A program made the position numbers and the translations under genes. A DNA stretch of 64,000 bases from NCBI GenBank assembly GCA_018262235.1, contig JAGTRY010000001.1, positions 1-64,000 of the forward strand, given 5' to 3'. The notes beneath the pieces are model-generated. The model saw nothing but the letters and a program-made list of their open reading frames with translations, did not search any database and was not told the origin of the DNA. This document shows positions 16,997 to 25,656 of this stretch, in pieces. The DNA is from Pseudomonadota bacterium. GTDB taxonomy: Bacteria; Pseudomonadota; Gammaproteobacteria; Burkholderiales; Rhodocyclaceae. Within the stretch, counting starts at the first letter, position 1. Each line of letters starts with the position of its first letter.

Positions 16997-17197
16997 TCAC
17001 ATGATGCCGCCAGTCAGCAGCATCTGCATGTCCTCTTCCGTATTGCGTCCCATCCTGCCAATGATCCGGCTTTCAAGCGGATGCACCAACTTGTCGGGAG
17101 GAGAAAGTTCTGCCTTCAAGCCTTCCTGCTCGCGCAAACCATCATCACGGAAGGTCTGATGCGCAACAGTCGCATGTCCGGTATCCATCAGTTTCAT
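16997..17197 (-). CDS. Small hypothetical protein, 66 residues
   Basis: A strong ribosome binding site (GAGGAGG, 7 bases before the ATG at 17197) supports this small gene. The product is polar, with MKLMDTGHATVAHQTF at the start and GRMGRNTEEDMQML near the end; no signal peptide, membrane segment or known domain is seen. I do not recognise it. It lies between the recombinase region and the metalloprotease gene. About 250 bases upstream of the recombinase start (16751-16996) hold no other gene I can support. Confidence 0.5.
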   Translation of the reverse strand: MKLMDTGHATVAHQTFRDDGLREQEGLKAELSPPDKLVHPLESRIIGRMGRNTEEDMQMLLTGGIM

Positions 17198-17344
17198 GAT
17201 CGTGCCTCCTCAGCGGAATGAACCATCAACTCACTTGCCCTTGATTCATCCTATGTCAGAAAACAAGGAATACTCATCAGGGTTTTCGAGATGACTGACG
17301 GTTTTTCATTCGGGGTAAACCCGCGCCAGGATTGATTCTTCGAC

Positions 17345-18193
17345 TCACTCGCGACGAAATGTATCGCACTGGGGCAGGCTCCCGGTATCGAAGCCACGCC
17401 GGAACCACTGCACGCGTTGCGCCGATGTGCCGTGCGTAAAACTATCCGGCTGCACATACCCCCGCGACTGGCGTTGCAATGTGTCGTCCCCAATCGCTGT
17501 GGCGGCCCCTAGCACTTCGTCAATATCCCCCGCTTCGAGCACCTGCCGTTCCCGATTGGCATAATGCACCCAGATCCCGGCAAGGCAGTCGGCCTGCAAT
17601 TCCAGTTTGACAGAAAGAGCATTGGCTTTTGCTTCGGGCAAACGGGCACGCGCACGCTCGACCTTTTCCGAAATCCCCAACAGCTTCTGCACATGGTGTC
17701 CGACTTCATGGGCAATCACATAGGCTTGCGCAGCATCCCCCGGAGCCTTGAAACGCTGCTGCAACTCATCGTAGAACCCGAGATCGATGTAAACCTTTTC
17801 GTCCGCCGGGCAATAGAACGGCCCCATGGCAGCCTGGCCCATCCCGCAAGCCGTCTGGGTTGCTCCGCGAAAAAGGACGAGGCGCGGTTCGACATATTGC
17901 TTGCCCGCCGCCCGGAACAACTCGCCCCAGGTTTTTTCGGTATCAGCCAACACCCTGCCAACAAAGTGCCGACGCTCCTCTTCACGTGCAGAAACCTGCT
18001 CGGGTGCCCGAGAGGTTTGTGAGACCTGCGATACCCCAGCGCCATTCAAGACGATCCGTGGGTCTATCCCGAAATACCAGGCCGCCAGCGCCAGCACGAC
18101 AGTACCGATCCCGATCGAACGACCTCCACCCAGTCCGCTGCCGCCACGCCGATCTTCGATGTTGCTGCTTTCTTCACCGTCACCAAAACGCAT
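17345..18193 (-). CDS. YpfJ-family neutral zinc metallopeptidase
   Basis: The 282-residue protein matches the YpfJ family. It begins MRFGDGEESSNIEDRRG, has a membrane anchor around residues 28-45, and carries the zinc motif VIAHEVGHHVQKLLG near the middle with a downstream Glu in LELQADCLAGIW as third ligand. PFYCPADEKVYIDLGFYDEL and YVQPDSFTHGTSAQRV are family blocks. It is likely anchored in the inner membrane with the protease domain outside; its physiological substrate is not known. Confidence 0.9.
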   Translation of the reverse strand: MRFGDGEESSNIEDRRGGSGLGGGRSIGIGTVVLALAAWYFGIDPRIVLNGAGVSQVSQTSRAPEQVSAREEERRHFVGRVLADTEKTWGELFRAAGKQYVEPRLVLFRGATQTACGMGQAAMGPFYCPADEKVYIDLGFYDELQQRFKAPGDAAQAYVIAHEVGHHVQKLLGISEKVERARARLPEAKANALSVKLELQADCLAGIWVHYANRERQVLEAGDIDEVLGAATAIGDDTLQRQSRGYVQPDSFTHGTSAQRVQWFRRGFDTGSLPQCDTFRRE

Positions 18194-18261
18194 GCGTGCC
18201 TCTCCAGAAGGTGATTGATCGTTTCATTCTGGCACAGGCAGGACGTGACGAAGGCGTAGAC

Positions 18262-18294
18262 AAAAAAACGGGAAGTCACGCCTGTGACTTCCCG
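18262..18294 (-). terminator. Rho-independent terminator, minus strand
   Basis: An 11-bp perfect stem (CGGGAAGTCAC with its complement) and a 4-base loop are followed on the minus strand by seven T residues. It ends transcription coming from the hairpin-rich region 18304-18554. No conventional gene explains it, which supports a transcript there. Confidence 0.8.
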
Positions 18295-18336
18295 TCCCAA
18301 ATTGAGGAAATCCTTAGCTCGGATTTCCCTCCCCCT

Positions 18337-18516
18337 TCATGCGGCCTTGCGGCCCGCAACCGCAGCAGACGCTACGGTCAAAAAACTGGTATCGCAAACC
18401 GGGCCCCCGAAGGGCCCGGTCCTGGTGCTGCTCAGATCGCGACCTACTGAATACACACCAGGTGCGGTCTCTTGTATGGTGTTCTCTGATGGAACACCGG
18501 TCTCCTCACTCCCCAT
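18337..18516 (-). CDS. Possible 59-residue small protein
   Basis: An ATG at 18516 opens 59 codons ending at TGA 18337-18339. The product starts MGSEETGVPSENTIQ, holds a Gly/Pro-rich patch (TRTGPFGGPVCDT) with one Cys, and ends in an Ala-rich stretch (VASAAVAGRKAA). The only ribosome-site candidate is CAGGG, which is weak. The frame spans several strong hairpins, so it may be incidental to a structured RNA. No family is recognised. Confidence 0.25.
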   Translation of the reverse strand: MGSEETGVPSENTIQETAPGVYSVGRDLSSTRTGPFGGPVCDTSFLTVASAAVAGRKAA

Positions 18517-18677
18517 GGTGTGCCCTGGCGCTGTTTAGCGCGGAGCTAACTCCGTGGTGAAAGCATTCTTGCACATCACAACAACTAATGGGGCTATCAG
18601 TTTTGTTTTTTTGGCTAAAACTTTTCTATCGTGGTTTTCCCGCAACAGCCGCACAGGATTTATTCGCGCCGTAAACG

Positions 18678-18706
18678 AAAAAGGCGCGGAGCCATTGCTC
18701 CGCGCC
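18678..18706 (-). terminator. Terminator after 6S RNA
   Basis: A 10-bp perfect stem (GGCGCGGAGC and complement) with a 4-base loop is followed on the minus strand by TTTTT. It lies a few bases past the predicted 3' end of 6S RNA. Confidence 0.85.
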
Positions 18707-18712
18707 TCGAAT

Positions 18713-18898
18713 AGGATCCCCCGCATGTGCCGTCAGGCCGTCATCCTGAACCGGAGTTCAGGGGGTCATCGCCCGACCGCATCAGGTGCGCCCGGTAAAG
18801 GGCGCTCACAACAGCGGCTTGGTGGGCAGATAACCATGTCACATAGACATTGGCTCAAGGAGTATGTGACCTTAACAAACACCGCAGGGGAAAGCTGC
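18713..18898 (-). ncRNA. ssrS: 6S RNA
   Basis: 6S RNA mimics an open promoter and sequesters sigma-70 RNA polymerase in stationary phase. The minus strand shows recognisable 6S segments: CCCCTGCGGTGTTTG near the 5' end, CTCCTTGAGCC after it, and CGGTTCAGGATGACGGCCTG with GCACATGCGGGGG towards the 3' end; the two ends can form the closing stem. The place directly downstream of zapA on the same strand is the conserved one in proteobacteria, and a terminator follows. End positions are approximate. Confidence 0.85.
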
Positions 18899-18989
18899 TT
18901 GGGCTGCTGATCTGTTGCAACCCTTATGTTCTTTATCGGTCAGGATCTCACAAAGCGCTGTGAGTACTTATCCTGACTTCACAAACCGT

Positions 18990-19292
18990 TCAAAAAAGTT
19001 TCTCTTGTATGGCTGAAGCCTTGTCAATTTTCTCAGCCATGGCTGAAATTCTACGCCGGTAGGCCGGGATGTCCACTCCCGCCATACGCTGCGCCACAAC
19101 GGCTTCATGCGCAATCATCAACGCGCACATCACAGCCGTGGATTCACTTCCGGATGAGTTCTTGCCCAGCAACTGCTGAAGCTTGTCGTTGACCATTACG
19201 ACTGCCGCCTGCAGGGTCTCTTTCTCTTCCGGTTTGACGGACACCTGATAGTCCCGTCCCATGATCTGGATGACAAGGGTTTCGTTCGCCAT
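18990..19292 (-). CDS. zapA: Cell division protein ZapA
   Basis: ZapA crosslinks FtsZ protofilaments at the division site. The 100-residue protein has the FtsZ-binding head (LVIQIMGRDYQVSVKPEEK, then ETLQAAVVMVNDKLQQL) and a C-terminal helix for coiled-coil tetramers (MAEKIDKASAIQEKLF). The ATG at 19292 overlaps the stop of the upstream zapB-like gene; a GTG at 19295 is possible. 6S RNA follows. Confidence 0.92.
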   Translation of the reverse strand: MANETLVIQIMGRDYQVSVKPEEKETLQAAVVMVNDKLQQLLGKNSSGSESTAVMCALMIAHEAVVAQRMAGVDIPAYRRRISAMAEKIDKASAIQEKLF

Positions 19293-19495
19293 CACACACC
19301 ATCCTCAAGCGGCAGCTGGGCCAGGATTTTTTCCACACGCTCCGTCACAACGGTCACTTTCTCGGAAAGGCGCCGGTTTTCCACCTGTAGTGAAGCCACG
19401 CGTGTGGTCAGCTCGTGATTCTCGATGCGCAAGCTCTGATGTGCCTCCAGCAGCGCAGCAAGTCGTGTTTCCAGACTGGTCAATTCAGCATCCAT
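19292..19495 (-). CDS. zapB: ZapB-like coiled-coil division protein
   Basis: The 67-residue product is almost entirely coiled coil, with heptads through TSLETRLAALLEAHQSL and LQVENRRLSEKVTVV. Size, composition and place (immediately before zapA, overlapping it) match the ZapB/TIGR02449-type proteins that precede zapA in betaproteobacteria. It likely bridges ZapA-FtsZ to the nucleoid. Confidence 0.75.
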   Translation of the reverse strand: MDAELTSLETRLAALLEAHQSLRIENHELTTRVASLQVENRRLSEKVTVVTERVEKILAQLPLEDGV

Positions 19496-19584
19496 GGGAA
19501 GGATGGTAGTGCCCGGCCCGGAACCAGGTCAAGGCGCTACAGCACAATCGACGCAACAAACGCTGTACGGTAGAATCCGCCTCG

Positions 19585-19800
19585 CTTCTGGTGTCTGCGC
19601 GAAGCCCTTCATGCAGATTAAACGGGAAGCCGGTGCGCCTTTCCATTTCGGATCAGGTCATTCCGGCACTGCCCCCGCAACGGTAAACGAGTCAAGACGC
19701 AACAGGCAGCCACTGTGCTTTCGCACGGGAAGGCGTTGTGTTGGAAGAAGGCACGATCCTCTTCACTCGCAAGTCCGGAGACCGGCCCGAAGCATTCCGA
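19585..19800 (+). promoter_or_regulatory. Cobalamin (AdoCbl) riboswitch
   Basis: Conserved riboswitch blocks appear in order: GGGAAGCCGGTGCG near 19624, the B12 box region ACTGCCCCCGCAACGGTAA at 19668-19686, and AAGTCCGGAGACCGGCC near 19771-19787. It lies about 125 bases before btuB. Between them a hairpin (CCGTGC/GCACGG) abuts the AAGGAG ribosome site, suggesting control of translation by ligand. It should repress btuB, and perhaps the whole operon, when adenosylcobalamin is plentiful. Confidence 0.92.
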
Positions 19801-19922
19801 GGTGCATTGCGGCGGGCGATGTGCGGGCTTGTCGTCGCATCGTCGACCTGCCTTGTACTTTCCTTCCCTGCACCCGCCCTTTATCCCACTACCCGTGCGG
19901 GCGGCACGGAAGGAGCTTCATC

Positions 19923-21743
19923 TTGAAAATCAACCGCAACAAAGTCTTGCCGGCAGCCGTGCTGCTGGCAATCTCCCACTCTGCTTACGCACAAAGCCAG
20001 GAAACCGAACTCGAACCGGTCGTCGTGACAGCCAATCGGGTTGCCCGCACAGCCAACGAAACGCTGGCGTCTGTCACGGTTATCACGCGCAAGGACATCG
20101 AACAGCAACAAAGCATGTCCGTCCCCGATTTACTGCGCGGTTTGCCCGGCGTACAGATCACCAACAATGGGGGCCCCGGCAAAACCACCTCGCTGTTCCT
20201 GCGCGGCAGCAATGACAGCCACACGCTTGTGCTGATCGACGGCGTCAAGGTTGGCTCCGCCACGCTCGGCAGTGCGCCCCTGCAGGACTTGCCCATCGAA
20301 CAGATCGAACGCATCGAGATCGTACGCGGCCCACGCGCCAGTCTGTACGGTTCGGAAGCCATCGGTGGCGTGATCCAGATCTTCACCAAGAAAGGCGTGC
20401 AGTCCCCCAGCTTCAGCCTCGGTGGGGGCTCACGCGGCACCTATGACGGATCGGTTACTGGAGGTTTCGGCTCAGCCGATGCCTGGATAAACGTCGGCGC
20501 ATCAGGGCAGACAACACGTGGCATCAACGTCAAGGATGGCAGCAGCGAACCCGATCGCGATGGCTATACCCGCAGCACGATGAACCTGCGCGGCGGCGGG
20601 CGCCTGAACGAGAAACTGGACTTCGATCTGCAGGCGCTGCATACCGAAGGCCGCAACAAATACGACGGGGACCCGAACGTCACCGATCTGCAACAGGACG
20701 TATATGCCGGCAACCTACGCTATGCAGCCAGCGAGAAATACACCACCAGCCTCAAGCTCGCACAAAATCTGGATGCCTCGAAGAATTTTACCGACGAGAT
20801 TTTCCGCTCGCGCATCGACACCCGCCGCAGTCAGGCAAACTGGCAGAACGAGGTGACGGTGGCCAAGGGCCATCAACTGGTCGGCGGCTTCGATTACCTG
20901 TATGACGAAATCCTGAGCAACACAAACTACGACCGGACCAAGCGCATCAACAAAGCGGTCTATGGTCAATACCTCGCGGATCTGGGCGCCGTCGACCTGC
21001 AGCTTGCCGCCCGTCACGACAAGAACGAACAGTTCGGCCACCACAACACCGGCAGCATCGCGGCGGGTTACACCTTCTCGCCCGCCCTGCACCTGCGTAC
21101 CAGCTACGGCACGGCGTTCAAGGCGCCCAGCTTCAATGATCTGTACTGGCCCGGCGCAGGCAGCCCGAATCTGCAACCGGAAAAATCCCGCACGGTCGAA
21201 GTCGGAGCCTCCGGCAAGCACGGTGACTTCGACTGGCAAGCCAGCGCGTTCAAGAGCCGCGTCAGCAACCTGATCGCCTGGGCCCCGATTGCGCCCGGCT
21301 CCTGGACCTGGCTACCGAGCAATGTAGCCCAGGCCCACATCACCGGGCTAGAGCTGAATGCCTCACAGAAACTCGGCAACACAAAGCTCGCCGCCAGCGC
21401 CACCTTCCTGAACCCCAAGGATCATTCGGGAGACAGTAGCGAAGGCAACCTGCTGGCCCGGCGTGCGCGCCAGACCGGCCGTCTGGATGCTGATCACCAA
21501 CTTGGCAAGTGGTCCTTCGGTGCTTCACTCAATGCCTCGGGCAAGCGTTACAACGATGCAGCCAACACTGTGAAGCTGGGCGGCTACGCCACCACCGACC
21601 TGCGTCTGGCGTATGCCTTCAGCAAGGAGTGGCGTGTGCAGACCCGCATCGAAAATGCTTTCGACAAGCGTTACCAGACTGTCGATGGCTACAACCAGTC
21701 TGGCATTGGTGCGTTTGTGACCATTCGCTACCAACCGAAGTAA
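19923..21743 (+). CDS. btuB: TonB-dependent cobalamin receptor BtuB
   Basis: This 606-residue outer-membrane barrel imports corrinoids using TonB energy. A signal peptide (KVLPAAVLLAISHSAYA) is followed by a TonB box in EPVVVTANR, a plug domain (VPDLLRGLPGVQI, FLRGSNDSHTLVLIDGVK, IEIVRGPRASLYGSEAIGGVI) and a beta barrel ending with aromatic-rich strands. Length matches BtuB. TTG at 19923 is chosen because AAGGAG sits correctly before it and it yields the full signal peptide. It is under the riboswitch just upstream and heads the cobalamin locus. Confidence 0.93.
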   Translation: MKINRNKVLPAAVLLAISHSAYAQSQETELEPVVVTANRVARTANETLASVTVITRKDIEQQQSMSVPDLLRGLPGVQITNNGGPGKTTSLFLRGSNDSHTLVLIDGVKVGSATLGSAPLQDLPIEQIERIEIVRGPRASLYGSEAIGGVIQIFTKKGVQSPSFSLGGGSRGTYDGSVTGGFGSADAWINVGASGQTTRGINVKDGSSEPDRDGYTRSTMNLRGGGRLNEKLDFDLQALHTEGRNKYDGDPNVTDLQQDVYAGNLRYAASEKYTTSLKLAQNLDASKNFTDEIFRSRIDTRRSQANWQNEVTVAKGHQLVGGFDYLYDEILSNTNYDRTKRINKAVYGQYLADLGAVDLQLAARHDKNEQFGHHNTGSIAAGYTFSPALHLRTSYGTAFKAPSFNDLYWPGAGSPNLQPEKSRTVEVGASGKHGDFDWQASAFKSRVSNLIAWAPIAPGSWTWLPSNVAQAHITGLELNASQKLGNTKLAASATFLNPKDHSGDSSEGNLLARRARQTGRLDADHQLGKWSFGASLNASGKRYNDAANTVKLGGYATTDLRLAYAFSKEWRVQTRIENAFDKRYQTVDGYNQSGIGAFVTIRYQPK

Positions 21744-21795
21744 GATCGGCCCGCAGCCGGTGCCCCCGCCTGCTGCGGTTTATCGGAACCTCGAC

Positions 21796-22410
21796 ATGAC
21801 AACGACAAACAACGCCGATAAGAACACCCGCCACAAGGCGCGTATGGCACGCAAAAAGACCGTCATTGATGCAAATATCGCCTCGGCCAACGAGGAACGC
21901 GGCCTGTTGCTGATCAACACCGGTAATGGCAAGGGCAAGAGCAGCGCAGCTTTCGGCGTATTGGCCCGTGCGCTCGGACACGGCATGCACTGCGCGGTGA
22001 TCCAGTTCGTCAAGAATCGTTCGGACACCGGCGAGGAAGCCTTCTTCCGCGATCACCCCCGCGTCAAATGGCATGTCATGGGTGACGGTTTCACCTGGGA
22101 TACGCAGGACAATGCCAAGGACACCGCCACCGCCCGCGTGGCCTGGGAACAGGCGCTGGTCTACCTGCGCGACCCGGCCATCGACCTGCTGATCCTCGAC
22201 GAATTCACCTACACGCTCAAATACGGCTGGCTGCCGCTGGATGAGGTCACCCACGAACTGGACAGCCGCCCGACCATGCAACACGTGATCATCACCGGAC
22301 GTGCCGCACCGGAAGGCCTGATCGAGATTGCCGACACGGTGACTGAGATGAACCTGGTCAAGCACGCCTATCACGCGGGAGTGAAAGCCATGCCGGGGGT
22401 GGAGTGGTGA
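21796..22410 (+). CDS. cobO: Cob(I)yrinic acid a,c-diamide adenosyltransferase
   Basis: CobO/BtuR attaches the adenosyl group of ATP to the reduced corrinoid cobalt. The 204-residue protein has the N-terminal basic region typical of the family, the P-loop NTGNGKGKSSAAFG, VIQFVKNR, and LLILDEFTYTLKYGW, ending YHAGVKAMPGVEW. ATG 21796 is preferred over the earlier in-frame codon at 21760. It is the second gene of the locus; a perfect 24-bp palindrome separates it from cobB. Confidence 0.96.
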   Translation: MTTTNNADKNTRHKARMARKKTVIDANIASANEERGLLLINTGNGKGKSSAAFGVLARALGHGMHCAVIQFVKNRSDTGEEAFFRDHPRVKWHVMGDGFTWDTQDNAKDTATARVAWEQALVYLRDPAIDLLILDEFTYTLKYGWLPLDEVTHELDSRPTMQHVIITGRAAPEGLIEIADTVTEMNLVKHAYHAGVKAMPGVEW

Positions 22411-22415
22411 TGTTG

Positions 22416-22487
22416 GTTGGAGCGGCCAGTGGCCGCGAACTCTACGCGGGGAATGAGACTGCATTCGCGGCCACTGGCCGCTCCAAC
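22416..22487. repeat. REP-like palindrome between cobO and cobB
   Basis: Perfect 24-base arms at 22416-22439 and 22464-22487 flank a 24-base loop. The arms contain the inner palindrome GGCCAGTGGCC. It ends 10 bases before the cobB start. This is the form of repetitive extragenic palindromes. Confidence 0.8.
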
Positions 22488-22497
22488 GGAGTCGGGT

Positions 22498-23781
22498 ATG
22501 TCTGATTGCCGCGCCTTCCTGATCGCCGCCCCCGCTTCCGGTCAGGGCAAGACGACCGTCACGGCCGCCCTGGCCCGTCAGGCACGTGCCCGCGGCGAGA
22601 AAGTCCGCATTTTCAAGACCGGGCCGGACTTCCTCGACCCGATGATCCACGAGCGGGCCAGCAACGCGCCCTGCTATCAACTGGATCTGTTTATGGGCGG
22701 CCTGGAACATTGTCGGGCACTGCTCGCCCAAGCAGCGGAAGACGCCGACCTGATCCTCGTAGAAGGGGTCATGGGGCTGTTCGATGGCGCGCCCTCCAGC
22801 GCCGATCTGGCACGCGCTTTCGGCCTGCCCATCGTTGCCGTGATCGATGGCAGCGCCATGGCCCAGACCTTCGGCGCGCTGGCACATGGCCTGGCCAGCT
22901 TCCAGCCGGATCTGGAATTCGCCGGGGTCTTCGCCAACCGCGTCGGCAGCGCACACCATGCTGCCATGCTGTTTGAATCCCTGCCGGCACATATCCCCGG
23001 GCTGGGCTGGTTGCCACGCGAGGCAGTGATCTCCTTGCCGGAACGCCATCTGGGCTTGCTGCCTGCGGCGGAACTGGCCGATCTGGATGCCAAGCTCGAC
23101 AAGGCTGCCGCTGCGCTGCGCTTTGATCCGTCGCTAATTCTGGAATGGAGTGGTGTTTCCGATGCCCCAAGCCCCACGCTCCAGCCCTTGCTGAAAGGCC
23201 GACGCATCGCCATCGCCCGCGATGAAGCCTTCTGCTTCATTTACCCGGCCAACCTCGATACCCTGCGCGCACTCGGCGCCGAGCTGTGTTTCTTCTCGCC
23301 CCTGAATGACAATGCACTGCCCGTATGCGACGCGGTGTGGCTCCCCGGCGGCTATCCGGAATTGCACGCCGCCCGCATCGCGGCCAATACCGGCATGCAG
23401 CTCTCCCTGCTGGCCCACCACAGTGCCAGCAAACCACTGCTCGCCGAGTGCGGCGGCATGATGTGCCTGTTCGAAACACTCGTCACGGCAGACGGAGCGA
23501 TGCATACCGGCTTCGGCCTGCTTGAGGGCTCGGCCTTGATGCAGACCCGCCTTGCCGCACTGGGCTTGCAATCGGTCGATTTACCGGAAGGGACACTACG
23601 CGGCCACAGCTTTCATTATTCACGCTCTGAGACGAACTTGACGCCGATTGCCACGGGCACGAATCCCAACAGCGGACCCACTGCCGAAGCCGTGTATCGC
23701 GTGGATAAACTGACCGCGAGCTACATCCACTTTTATTTCCCGTCCAACCCGGCGGCGCTTGCCATGCTCTTTGCATCATGA
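22498..23781 (+). CDS. cobB: Cobyrinate a,c-diamide synthase
   Basis: The enzyme (CobB/CbiA) amidates the a and c side chains of cobyrinic acid using ATP and glutamine. The 427-residue protein has the P-loop [40 protein letters not shown], and a class I glutaminase-like C-terminal domain with the Cys in [12 protein letters not shown] and [11 protein letters not shown] 22498 directly follows the palindrome; the frame upstream is palindrome sequence. Its stop overlaps the cbiB start as ATGA. Presence of this step implies that cobyrinic acid is either made elsewhere in the genome or salvaged. Confidence 0.94.
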   Translation: MSDCRAFLIAAPASGQGKTTVTAALARQARARGEKVRIFKTGPDFLDPMIHERASNAPCYQLDLFMGGLEHCRALLAQAAEDADLILVEGVMGLFDGAPSSADLARAFGLPIVAVIDGSAMAQTFGALAHGLASFQPDLEFAGVFANRVGSAHHAAMLFESLPAHIPGLGWLPREAVISLPERHLGLLPAAELADLDAKLDKAAAALRFDPSLILEWSGVSDAPSPTLQPLLKGRRIAIARDEAFCFIYPANLDTLRALGAELCFFSPLNDNALPVCDAVWLPGGYPELHAARIAANTGMQLSLLAHHSASKPLLAECGGMMCLFETLVTADGAMHTGFGLLEGSALMQTRLAALGLQSVDLPEGTLRGHSFHYSRSETNLTPIATGTNPNSGPTAEAVYRVDKLTASYIHFYFPSNPAALAMLFAS

Positions 23782-24680
23782 GTATCACCCTGTCCCTGCT
23801 GCTCGGCGTGATCCTCGATCATCTGTTTGGTGAAGTCCCGCGCGGGCACCCGCTGGTAGGGTTCGGGCGTATCGCCCAGTGGCTGGAGCGGCGGCTCAAT
23901 ACCGGCACGGCACGCATCCTGCGCGGCAGCCTGGGCTGGGCACTGCTGGTGCTGCCCCCGACACTGCTGGCGGCCGCCACCTTGTCATTCGGACATGTGT
24001 GGATCGTGAATGGCATCGCCCTCTATTTCGCGCTCGGAGCCCGTTCCCTGAATGATCACGGCATGGACGTGGCCGAGGCACTGCGGCATGGGGACTTCGA
24101 GGAAGCCCGCCGGCGTGTCGGCTATCTGGTCAGCCGCGAAACCGCTGACATGGACGAAGCCGCCGCCGCCAATGCCACCGTCGAGTCCTTGCTGGAAAAC
24201 GGCAACGACGCCATCTTCGGCGCACTGTTCTGGTGTGCCGTGGCTGGTGCGCCGGGCGTGATCCTGTTCCGGCTTGCCAACACCCTCGACGCCATGTGGG
24301 GCTATCGCACGCCGCGCTTCAATGAATTCGGCCGCCTCGCCGCGCGCGCCGACGATGTCCTGAATTACCTCCCCGCCCGCCTCACTGCGCTGACCTACGC
24401 CTTGCTCGGACAGACCCGCCGCGCACTGCGCTGCTGGCGCCACCAAGCACCGCAATGGTCCAGCCCGAATGCCGGGCCGGTGATGGCAGCCGGCGCGGGC
24501 TGCCTGGGCCTGCAATTGGGGGGAGCGGCCATCTATGAAGGCGCCGTGGAACAACGCCCGGCCTTGGGAGAAGGCCGCAAGGCAAGCGCTACGGACATCC
24601 CGCGCACCCTGACCCTGATATCGCACAGCCTGCTGATCTGGCTGGTAGTGATAGGCTTGGCAGATGCACTCGGACTCTAA
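23778..24680 (+). CDS. cbiB: Adenosylcobinamide-phosphate synthase
   Basis: CbiB/CobD joins cobyric acid to aminopropanol phosphate in the inner membrane. The 300-residue protein has four to five hydrophobic segments and the family blocks [42 protein letters not shown] and [14 protein letters not shown]. It overlaps both neighbours: ATGA with cobB and 17 bases with cobD. Confidence 0.95.
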   Translation: MSITLSLLLGVILDHLFGEVPRGHPLVGFGRIAQWLERRLNTGTARILRGSLGWALLVLPPTLLAAATLSFGHVWIVNGIALYFALGARSLNDHGMDVAEALRHGDFEEARRRVGYLVSRETADMDEAAAANATVESLLENGNDAIFGALFWCAVAGAPGVILFRLANTLDAMWGYRTPRFNEFGRLAARADDVLNYLPARLTALTYALLGQTRRALRCWRHQAPQWSSPNAGPVMAAGAGCLGLQLGGAAIYEGAVEQRPALGEGRKASATDIPRTLTLISHSLLIWLVVIGLADALGL

Positions 24681-25656
24681 TCTCAATCACGGCGGACGCC
24701 TGCGTGCCGCCGCACATGACTACCGCATCCCGCTGCAGCATTGGCTGGATTTATCCACCGGCATCAACCCGACCGGCTGGCCGGTGCCCGCGCTGCCTGC
24801 GGAAGTCTGGCGGCGCCTGCCCGAAGACGACGATGGTCTGGCCATGGCCAGTCTGGCCTACTTCGGCGGCCAGCGCGTGCTGCCCCTGGCAGGCTCCCAG
24901 GCCGCGATCCAGGCTTTGCCACAGCTCTTTGCCCCGCGCCAGGTCGGCATCCTATCGCCCTGCTATGCCGAACACATGAAAGCCTGGCAGGCGGCCGGCC
25001 ATCAGGTCGAGGCGATCGCCTACGCCGATGTGGACGCTGCGCTCAAGCGCGTCGACGTGCTGCTGCTCTCTAACCCGAACAACCCCACCGGGGGCCTCAT
25101 CGCACCAGACATGCTGCGCGCGTGGCACGCCCGGCTTTCTGCTCGCGGTGGCTTGCTGATCGTGGATGAAGCCTTCATCGATGCAACACCGGAACAGAGC
25201 GTACTCAGCGACGCTCGCCAGCCCGGACTGGTGGTCCTACGTTCGCTCGGGAAATTCTGGGGACTGGCGGGTGTGCGCTGTGGCTTCATCGCCGCCGAAG
25301 ATCATCTGCTCGACGAACTCTCCGCCCGCCTCGGGCCATGGACCGTCAGCGGTCCGGCACGCTGGGTTGCCCAGCGCGCACTGGCTGATCGCGTCTGGCA
25401 GCAGACGCAGATCCTGCAACTCGCAGCAAGCAGCGAACGCCTCGCCAACCTGCTCAACGCACATGGCCTGCGCTCACCATCGGGCTGTGCCTTGTTCCGC
25501 TGGGTACCCACCGCATTGGCCAGCGAGCTGTTCGAGGCATTTGCCCAACGCGCCGTGCTGCTGCGAAAGTATGACGAAGGCCTGCGCTTCGGTTTGCCGG
25601 GGAATGAGCCTCAGTGGCAACAGCTTGAGGCCGTGCTCACCAAGGTGATGGCATGA
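24664..25656 (+). CDS. cobD: L-threonine-O-3-phosphate decarboxylase
   Basis: This PLP enzyme (CobD of Salmonella, CobC of Pseudomonas) makes aminopropanol phosphate for the corrinoid side arm. The 330-residue protein has [39 protein letters not shown] and the Schiff-base Lys in [14 protein letters not shown]. It overlaps cbiB, whose product uses its product. The threonine kinase that feeds this step is not seen here. Confidence 0.92.
   Translation: MHSDSNLNHGGRLRAAAHDYRIPLQHWLDLSTGINPTGWPVPALPAEVWRRLPEDDDGLAMASLAYFGGQRVLPLAGSQAAIQALPQLFAPRQVGILSPCYAEHMKAWQAAGHQVEAIAYADVDAALKRVDVLLLSNPNNPTGGLIAPDMLRAWHARLSARGGLLIVDEAFIDATPEQSVLSDARQPGLVVLRSLGKFWGLAGVRCGFIAAEDHLLDELSARLGPWTVSGPARWVAQRALADRVWQQTQILQLAASSERLANLLNAHGLRSPSGCALFRWVPTALASELFEAFAQRAVLLRKYDEGLRFGLPGNEPQWQQLEAVLTKVMA

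Larger units (their letters stand above)
18262..18560 (-). ncRNA. Candidate structured RNA with tandem hairpins
   Basis: Seven inverted repeats follow each other within 290 bases: 18541-18554, 18528-18541, 18478-18498, 18398-18420 (9-bp perfect stem), a bulged GC-rich one near 18340-18357, 18306-18328 (8 bp) and the terminator 18269-18294. The region sits after the 6S RNA terminator on the same strand and ends in a strong terminator of its own. It also contains a 59-codon open frame. I do not recognise the RNA family. Strand is taken from the terminator. Confidence 0.4.

Noticed and set aside
18339-18560. 73-residue plus-strand frame
   Set aside because: It runs against the terminator direction, across strong hairpins, with no ribosome site.
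21619-23049. 476-residue minus-strand frame over cobO and cobB
   Set aside because: It is antisense to two clear genes and has no recognisable domain; long shadow frames are expected in GC-rich DNA.
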